Source: Ophiothrix spiculata
Taxonomy: Eukaryota; Echinodermata; Ophiuroidea; Amphilepidida; Ophiotrichidae
Reading direction: 5' to 3' (one strand)
Length of the DNA: 23,025 nt
NCBI GenBank assembly: GCA_000969725.1
Contig: JXSR01S042263.1
The notes beneath the pieces are model-generated. The model made no database searches. It was not told the origin of the DNA and worked only from the letters and a program-made list of their open reading frames with translations. A program made the position numbers and the translations under genes. This document shows, one piece after another, positions 15,600 to 23,025 of this stretch (position 1 is its first letter; each line of letters begins with the position of its first letter).

Positions 15600-17202
15600 G
15601 TGCAAATATCTGATCATATTGCATTAAGTCTAGACCCTCTTAATTGGTTCCCTATCTCAGACCCCATCATCTACAAAAACAGTTCATGTTTTTTGTAAAA
15701 TGACTTGTGCCTGGGAATAAGATCTCAAAAAGTATCTGTAAGTCTTTTGTAATTAATAATGTAATAAATTTGATTTGAATAGTATCTTGTGATTTTATAT
15801 ACAACATATTTACAAAATGCAGCATACTTTATTTTACACTATTTTAGCAAAGAACATAAATAGATCATTGTCAGTCAAAGGTTTTAATTTTTCACATTTA
15901 AAAAAATTAATTCAAACTCCACAACTTGTGAAGTATTGTACACTTACAAAAGCTTTTGTGTCTTTGTTAAATACGATCATAACTAAGAGCTTAACCCTTT
16001 AGAGCTAAAATACATCTAAATTGAGAAAAATTGACACTAGTCTAGTACTCACTCTTTTTACATTAACATAAATTTTAGTATATTAAAGTACATGTAACTA
16101 ACTACCCAATAATACTTTAGTCAATCAAGCAATCAAGGACTCAATCAAAGACTCAAACTTAGACCTATAATTTATGGATGTACTTTTTTGAATGCATACC
16201 ATACCATAACAGGGGAGATACCGGGCTTTGTATACTGGTCCATGTAATGGTGTCGTAATCCATGGAGCACAAATTTGGGGTTTTCGAGTCCACTCTGTTC
16301 CTGCCCAATTCAACCTTGAGTGCTGAGATTTGGTTTGGCGTAGAGACAAACCAGATTCAGTTGCGCGTAGAGGCAAACCATGTTCTTATACTTTGAGTGA
16401 ATGATACGCCGACCTGTACGCAAAGCTTGTGTTTTTAATATTTGTACATTATGACAATATGCGACGCATCATCGGCAAAAACTGGAATACCTCAAATTTG
16501 TCTCCATGCCGGAATAAAAATGGCGGCGAGTCTTGTATGTCCCCCGTAAATCTATGATACATACTCAAACCCCCAAAGGCATAGCTATGGAACAAATTTA
16601 AACATGAACCCTTGCATTGAAATCACTGCTTGAACACTGTAGTATACTTGGCCACAAAACTCGGCCAGATCCAGGATGTTGATGTTGATTCTAAGTCATG
16701 TGCTAGTCCACAACCACAGTGCATGCTCTATAGTTTGTTTCAATGTTTACAGATGTTGGGGATTTCTTTTTTCTTTCTTCAAAGTGGTGTTGAAAAAGCT
16801 ATAAATAGAGTAAAACACAAGCTTCAGTAATATTCCATTCTGGATATTTTTCAGGAACATTATTGTTTATTATTTAGTCTACTTCTGTTATGTAAGAAAA
16901 CCACTAGAAGTTTTCCCACCCTGGGTGACCAGGCATTCATGAGTCAAATTAAGTCATTGACCAACATTTAGGTATGTGCTGGGATTTAAATTTTAGCAGT
17001 CTGCAGTCAGATCAGAAACTTTTGTCATTCATTGTTTATGCCTTGCCTGAAAATCTTGAGGAAGATACATGACTGTTCCCAATTTTTTTTTATCTCGAAT
17101 CAATCTTGGATACCATATGCCCTATGTTGATGATATTTGATGAGTGGGTAGAGCTGGGGCTGAACTTGTGCCATCTGCAATCTATGCTAGATAAGAACTA
17201 AG

Positions 17203-17260
17203 TTTAGAAACCAATGTCTGGGAAAATTGAAAAAACCTTCCCTAGACATTAGTTTCTAAA
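17203..17260. repeat. Hairpin inverted repeat, 22-bp arms
   Basis: TTTAGAAACCAATGTCTGGG (17203 on) pairs with CCCTAGACATTAGTTTCTAAA (to 17260) with two or three mismatches around a loop of about 14 bases. A second smaller hairpin is at 17371-17406 (AACATTTTTGGTGA with TCACCAAAATGTT, one bulge). Confidence 0.75.
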
Positions 17261-17660
17261 TTCCAAAAAGCAAAAAAAGTTCAAAATGTCACGAATGCAA
17301 ATTTAAGTAATAAGGCTTTCCAGACATTTTTGGGGCAAAAAATAAGGTTTTGGGCATTTTTTCCCAAATCAACATTTTTGGTGAAAAACAATATCACCAA
17401 AATGTTCAGAGTAAAAATCCACTTCCAAAAATATATACTTTTATTTGATTTATGCAATTAGTTTGATAGTTGGAGTACAAAAAACATTTATGCTAGTTAC
17501 AGGTCAACTCCAGCCATGATTACATATTAAGCATAATTTGGCACAGTTTATTTGGCTAAAAGGCTGTTTTAAACCAATCTAGGGGGTTCAATACCTCCCC
17601 CTTCTGATGAGTGTTAAATCCATGATTGTGACATTCTAGCTAAGTCAAGTTTAATCATTG

Positions 17661-17794
17661 GTTCATTGAGCTTTCTTTATGTAATTTGTAAATGAAAATG
17701 AATTAAATATAGATTTAATTCATTTTCATTTACAAATTACACAAAGATTAAATTCATTTTCATTTACAAATTACATAAAGAAAGCTCAATGAAC
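17661..17794. repeat. Perfect 44-bp-arm palindrome with an alternative inner 28-bp hairpin
   Basis: 17661-17704 (starting GTTCATTGAGCTTTCTTTAT) is the perfect reverse complement of 17751-17794. The 3' part of the left arm is also the perfect reverse complement of 17713-17740: 17681-17708, loop ATAG, then 17713-17740, a 28-bp stem. The left arm can therefore pair with either of two right-hand copies. The motif AAATATAGATTTAA appears in the loop and again just after the palindrome (17796-17809). Confidence 0.93.
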
Positions 17795-17857
17795 TAAATA
17801 TAGATTTAAGCGATATAAAAGAGCCTTGGTTTATGGGCAGACAGTTATTTGGGTTCT

Positions 17858-18179
17858 ATTTTGATATTGACCTTTACCTTGTCAACAATTAAGCTGATAT
17901 CATTTTCCTTTCAAGATGTTATTTCATATCAAAATCCATTGAGCAAAAGGAGATTTCCCATCATGCCTTACTTCCAATTGGATTTTATAATGGGTTTAAT
18001 GAGAGGATTTAGTGATGAAACACAGCACAACTAGCAGACCTCATCCCAATTTTACATTTCAGGCATGTTTTATCACTAAATCCACTCAATAAAACCCATA
18101 CACAAATCATAATGGAAGCAAGGTATGACGGGGTGGTCCTGATATCTTTTCTTTTGAGCAGGAAAACTTATATCAAAAT
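17858..18179. repeat. Imperfect foldback element, ~320 bp
   Basis: The inner arms ATGGGTTTAATGAGAGGATT (17990 on) and the reverse complement of 18066-18099 match with about five mismatches in 33. Pairing continues outward: CATGCCTTACTTCC with GGAAGCAAGGTATG, GAGCAAAAGG with CTTTTGAGC, and the outermost ATTTTGATAT (17858-17867) with ATATCAAAAT (18170-18179). The loop is about 43 bases. A 61-codon frame in the left arm is a by-product of this sequence. Confidence 0.75.
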
Positions 18180-19257
18180 GTCCCTCTCAATAACTCAAGA
18201 CAAAAACATTAATGACTCTGCAAAAGCAAGTCATATGTATGAGTAAACATTGGAAGTTCACAAGAGTACAATGTATAGGATTCATAGCTCTTAGGAACGA
18301 ATGACTGATGATTACATGTCTTGGCACTTGAGCCAAATCTCTGCTTGTTTGAGTAACTTCCTACCTTCTAGGAAATATGAGCAACCTTTGGATTGCTAAT
18401 TTTGCTTGGCTTCCCAGCTGACTAAATGGAGCCTGCATGCCTGGCACTGTGTGCCTGGCACAGCCTGCCACATGCACTTTTTTGTATGTTGTTTACATTT
18501 TTTATGTCTTTTGCATTTCATTTTTGGTAGCAACAAGTATGTTTATTAGTTATATAATGATCTTTTTCACACTATAATAATTTCCATGGTTTTTGCACAT
18601 GTCCTAGATGATTGATTTGTGTATGTTAATGTTAATGTTTATTTAATGTAAAAGAAGATTTCAATGTTGACTGACTCTGTGCATGGTATGTAGTCATGAC
18701 ATTGGCATAAACAAAGCATCATTTTCAGGGTTTGGTTTAGACAATGACATAATAATTATGTCACTTCTTTTGTGAAAATACATTTTGTACATATTAAAAC
18801 CGTCATTTTAACATCACTAGCCTCTAGATGCAATTTATAACTCTACTGACCTCGTTTGGGGTACATTTTTGGCAAAAACACATAAGTGCAAAGTACATTA
18901 TGTCAAAGTATATACACAGATGGTCCATCTTGAATCACAATTCACCCCTGGATGAAATTAATTGAAGAAAAGTACAGTCTTTGTAATCGTCCATTTAGAT
19001 GAATGACACAATATTTCAGTTGAAAAGTGATTCATATTATTATTATTGACAACTGCCTTATGTCAGAGGACATTGCTTCACATTGTACGACCTGACAGAT
19101 AGTACTCAATTGCTGTCAGGGCCAATATCGTGTTCATTTTAAAATGTGTGGTACTTTTAGCAAGTTTCACTGGCATTTTAAGCATACCTTCACCGTGTAA
19201 GTTTTGGGTTGTTTTCCTGTGCAAAAAATTGATTAGTTTATGAGCGTGATCGGTTCA

Positions 19258-19661
19258 TCACGGACGGACATTTGATAGATTTTCAAATTTTGAAGGCCTG
19301 TAACAAATAAGGAATAAGATGCAATAGATTCCCATGTGTTTTATAGTGTTTGGTAGGACAAAATATGTTGAATGATAAAAGATTTTGGTTGCCATGGTTA
19401 CCCACAAACGCAAGTGTCCACCAAATGTTCAATATCACGGACGGACAAGATAAAAATGGGGTTTTAAACATTTTGGTACATTTTTATTGTTTCTATCTAA
19501 ACAACTTAACATTGATCAATTATTGTTCATGCAAATAACATTCAGACATGTTAGCTTCTATGTCAGGCATATTAAATTAAAAACCATTATCTTACTCCTG
19601 AGAGAATCGCAAACATTTTTCATCATGGACGGACATCACGGACGGACATCGCGGACGGACG
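19258..19661 (+). repeat. Left subterminal 13-mer sites (five copies, three in tandem)
   Basis: TCACGGACGGACA is found at 19258-19270 and 19435-19447. 19623-19661 then holds three head-to-tail copies of exactly 13 bases each: TCATGGACGGACA, TCACGGACGGACA, TCGCGGACGGACG. All are in + orientation. The CGGACGGAC core is itself a GGAC dimer. Regular spacing and shared orientation at one end resemble the subterminal binding sites of several DNA transposon families; that role is inferred. Confidence 0.9.
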
Positions 19662-21259
19662 CAATTAAAAGATGTGAGGAGGGCCTTTTTTAAAGTTCTG
19701 ATCACTATTTGGGGGAACAAGTGCTAATATTTTGATGATTTGTACATTTCTAAATGTGAATAAAACAGTATTATAGGTTGCACCGGGGTACTCCCTTATG
19801 TTGATGAATAGTGGCTGCCACCCATTAGACTCCATTTTTGTGATACCCAATGACCCCATTTTTGAATCCCTTAATCCCTTTACACCCAATATCATATTTT
19901 TGCCAAGGTCTTGCACTTAGTGACCCCCTATTTCCTGTCCTAGGCCTAATATCTCCCATACTAGCCTCATACTTGCCTTCCATGCAACCCCAAAAGGCTT
20001 AACACTATCGGAAAAACAATCATTCTAAATTTTAGTGCCTGGATTATATGGGAGACGCGGAATTCAGTCCAAACTCTATATTAATCAATTTTCATACTCA
20101 TAACGACCTGAAAATTTTAGTTGCCACACTGAATGACCCCCTTTTTTGACAAAAAACCTACACTTAATGCACCTTGTTTTACTGCTGAGGTTGGCACATC
20201 CGTCAATTTTGAATTCGAGTAGCTTTTGAGTGCACGCTCCCCACTGGGTTTGCACAAGTCAATCCAGTTGAACTTCAATAAAGTTATTAAACCAACTTGA
20301 TAGAAGTTGTAGCAACTTGATTTCTATACTTATTTGATAATCAGAACTACATGTATACGATTGCTTTTAAAACACAAAACTTGTCAAATTCAAAATTGCA
20401 AAAAATTATAAAATGTTCTAACATACACTTTTTGTTTTCAAATTATAGAGCTAGTTCCAAATGTAGCTATGATCAATGATCATATGCCATATTGGCACAA
20501 ATATTACATGTTCATATTTCATGACCATGCATGTTAATACAATGTAGGCATTAATTTTCCAGGAAAACAATTTCCTTTAGAATCTCTATGAATCTCTAAA
20601 TATCAAATCAACAAGATTCAGGTTGCTGATCCTCGGGGCATTTCAATGATAACAAATTAACCCAAAGTTACTTGAGACTTCCAAATTAATGTGATAAACA
20701 TAACTTTAAAATGATAATTAACTGGTCATTTCGATACCAAAGAACAGTACAATATATGTTGAAATTTGACAAATTTATGAATAATTTTAATTGCAAATGT
20801 AATGACTAGGAATGGGACTTTCCCATAGAGATTATACTGTCCGGCACCACTTCTTCCAGCCACCCTTGCCTGACAAGATTCATTATAAATCTCAAATAAC
20901 GCCCTATGTAAATTGCTATCTTAATGAAACTGTGAAGTCTTGTTATCTGAAGATTTAGCTTTAAAATGACCTATAAAAATTAGCTCATGGCATAGAGTTT
21001 AAAATTATAATACAGTATATTAGATGATACACAAAAAATGTCACAACAACAACACCCTTTTTTGATTGTTGAATTCATGACATAGGCCTATGTGTTCTAT
21101 TTTCTTGTGTATCCCGACTCCTATAGTCACTGCAATTATTAGTTATAGTCCTCAATTGATGCCTCATAAAGCAAACTTTCTCATTTGCATGTTTGGATTA
21201 CTCCACTGCATTAGCAGGAGGCATCATCTCTGAGCAGTATTGCTCACTGTAAAACATAT

Positions 21260-21644
21260 TGTCCGTCCGTGATGAAATTATGTCCGTCCGTGATAATTTT
21301 TGATTGAGTTTATAATGTGGATAAAATATATGGATCATAGTTTTATTACAATAAACTGATGTACAGTGGCTAGTGAGATACATCCACACATTATTATTTT
21401 TTAGTTCTATTCTGATAAAGAATAAAAAAACTTTTGAACTTTTTTTCCATCACGGACGGACATTTTGACATGGAAATGTTAACACCTGCCAAACAAATTT
21501 ACTTCTCAATAGTTTTTATCTATTAATTTATGTTTGTTGATAGACTAATGTTCAGGGTACAAGAATATCAAAACCAAATTGAAGTAACTTTGAAAACAAT
21601 AAAACTAGGGTAAATTGAATTTGAGTAAAAATGTCCGTCCGTGA
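21260..21644. repeat. Right subterminal 13-mer sites (four copies)
   Basis: TGTCCGTCCGTGA is at 21260-21272, 21281-21293 and 21632-21644 (reverse orientation), and one forward copy TCACGGACGGACA is at 21450-21462. The three reverse copies mirror the forward copies at the left end. Confidence 0.9.
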
Positions 21645-23025
21645 TGAGAGTTAACAGCACCCCCGTGAATAAAATGGTCTATTCCAGTATTTTTGGAATC
21701 GTCAATCTTCATGAAACTAAATTCTATGAAACCTAGGATATCAATGATCAATTTAAAATCAATTCTGATAAAAAAATCTGTAAAAAATTTTTCACCTCAA
21801 TGTTAACCCTTAACCGATCACGCTCTTATTTGTGTGTAAATACATTTTGTAAATTGTATGTAATTTGTGCTTAGGACCACCGAGTGCAATTTTTAATAAA
21901 CATGAAATGATGGTTTGAGGATCTGGTGTGTAACGCTTAGATTATGAGCTTTGAATTTGATGGTACAAGTACATTAGTGGGATTGTTATTAGACAAGTTG
22001 AATAGCATTTTAAAAGACAATGTTATTGCACAGTCATAGGTCTTTAATGAGATACTACATTTTTAGGTCATGATTGCTTTTGAATGTGTCAGATACACAA
22101 AAGTTAACCAATGTTTATTATGGATGTTAGGATTAAGATGTAAATGTTTAACATTTTAAAATATTCCAAATTGTTGACATTGGAAATGAATCTTACAACA
22201 TTATGCTCAGGGCAGTAGAGTTTGTAAACTTTCAACAATCAAAATGTATATTATATCATACAATGACCCTGCTCTTTTGGTTATCTTTGTTATCAATCTA
22301 GCCTTTATTATCATATCAATATCTATCTATGGGTCAATGCAGGATGGCATTGTTTTACTGGAAATACAAAATGTGTTCCTATATGAAATTCTTATAAAAC
22401 CATATGTTATATTATAACAAAAATGACATACCCCGGTAATAATATTAAGGAATTTGGAAAATGGAAAATATGCATGGATATAATGCAAATCCGACCTCTT
22501 AAAAGGTCCGTACAAAGTAGGTTTAAAATTAGACCTAGTCTAAGTGGAATTTAGGTATCGTTAAAATGGCATTTAATCATATTTTTCTCTTCAAATAACA
22601 TTCTAATTGAAGGTTTAAGAATGCAACTTTAAAATAAGAGCACATTGTTATTTCTAATATACAGAAAAATGTGTTTAGGTGAGGGAAGATGCTAATTAGA
22701 CCAGGGATTGATTTCACTAAGATTTACGATGCTTTGTAGCTATGAAGGGTTTAGCTCGTAACTACAACTATAGCCTATATCACAAAGACATGCAAACCCT
22801 TCGTAAGTGTTCATCGCATCATTAGGTATACGGATTATGCATTAGAAAAATCAAACCCTTTGTTAATGTTGAGTGGGGTCATGAGGTGGCCGTAGCTAAC
22901 GATGTGTGTTGGTCCTACGATTGGTTAAGGCCTTACTCTAAAACATGTGCTTTGTGCATATTGACCTAGAAGCGTTGTAAATTGTAACAAATATTTAGAA
23001 TGAAAGTTTTGATGCTTGGAATTCT

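Larger units (their letters stand above)
19242..21825. mobile_element. 2.58-kb non-autonomous TIR element with iterated GGACGGAC 13-mers
   Basis: The left end GAGCGTGATCGGTT (19242-19255) is the perfect reverse complement of the right end AACCGATCACGCTC (21812-21825). TTAT directly flanks both ends (19238-19241 and 21826-21829), as a 4-bp target duplication would. Inside are nine copies of TCACGGACGGACA or close variants, in both orientations. The longest open frames are about 80 codons with no recognisable match, so no transposase is encoded. A GC-richer segment at about 19780-20245 with CACCGGGGTACTCCC near one end and GCTCCCCACTGGG near the other may be a nested insertion. The superfamily cannot be named from the ends alone. 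Confidence 0.75.
15194..23025. other. Long intron after window exon 10 (incomplete)
   Basis: At least 7,832 bp without a recognisable SEC24 exon on the + strand and no supportable gene on either strand. It is occupied by inverted-repeat elements at 15295-15599, 17203-17260, 17371-17406, 17661-17794, 17858-18179 and 19242-21825. The intervals 15600-17200, 18180-19241 and 21826-23025 are AT-rich and I see nothing definite, apart from a short direct repeat (GTAGAGRCAAACCA at about 16340 and 16367), TGCCTGGCAC twice near 18440-18460, and a (TTA)n run at about 19030. Confidence 0.75.

Noticed and set aside
15817..16002. Candidate next SEC24 exon (contains AAAGCTTTTGTG, similar to codons for KAFV)
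   Set aside because: The surrounding frame does not match the helical-domain segment expected next, and no acceptor gives the right phase with conserved residues.
17849..18034. 61-codon frame with hydrophobic start
   Set aside because: It lies in one arm of the foldback element at 17858-18179 and matches no family that I recognise.
19258..21644. CRISPR-like array of GGACGGAC repeats
   Set aside because: Copies are irregularly spaced, occur in both orientations and lie in an animal intron between transposon ends; repeat length is 13 bp and no cas genes exist.
22700..22900. Inverted repeat around GAAGGGTTTA / AAACCCTTCG
   Set aside because: Pairing is limited to about ten bases with unequal flanks; too short to separate from chance in this window.

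Overview
The window is a piece of an AT-rich animal nuclear genome carrying the middle of one large, intron-rich gene on the + strand. Ten internal exons (581-690, 2187-2418, 3550-3605, 4355-4456, 7527-7631, 8472-8595, 12335-12493, 13135-13308, 14427-14537, 15027-15193) have GT-AG introns and join in one open frame of about 446 codons. The product is a SEC24 protein of the A/B class, the cargo-selecting subunit of the inner COPII coat. The first exon starts just after the expected zinc-finger end and the last one stops inside the all-helical domain. The N-terminal disordered region, the zinc finger, the rest of the helical domain and the gelsolin-like domain must lie outside the window. No other gene could be supported on either strand.

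The organism is most likely a marine invertebrate, perhaps a deuterostome such as an echinoderm. This rests on introns of 0.5 to more than 7.8 kb, SEC24 residues close to vertebrate SEC24A/B, a tRNA-derived SINE with a CCCTTGGACAAGG body motif of a kind I associate with invertebrate SINEs, and many short inverted-repeat elements. It is an impression, not a proof.

Layout: 1-253 is a SINE on the - strand. 581-8595 holds six exons separated by introns containing a 585-bp foldback element with arms of about 170 bp (917-1501), a second terminal-inverted-repeat (TIR) element (1594-1953), a small MITE next to a splice donor (2432-2604), a tandem 138-bp duplication within a TTAA-flanked element (2911-3497), and a second SINE copy almost touching a splice donor (7641-7950). 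8596-12334 is one intron with a 700-base assembly gap (10207-10906) and a diverged direct duplication of about 460 bp on either side of it (9751-10206 and 11398-11865). 12335-15193 holds four closely spaced exons and a 134-bp MITE with telomere-like internal sequence. 15194-23025 is the start of a very long intron rich in palindromes. It contains a 305-bp TTAA-flanked MITE, a perfect 44-bp-arm palindrome, a foldback element of about 320 bp, and a 2.58-kb TIR element (19242-21825) carrying nine copies of a 13-bp motif built on CGGACGGAC.

The most unusual signal is this 2.58-kb element. It has 14-bp perfect terminal inverted repeats, a possible TTAT target duplication, nine iterated GGACGGAC 13-mers in both orientations (three in exact tandem), and no long ORF. 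It looks like a non-autonomous DNA transposon with iterated, possibly transposase-binding, sites. I could not identify its superfamily.
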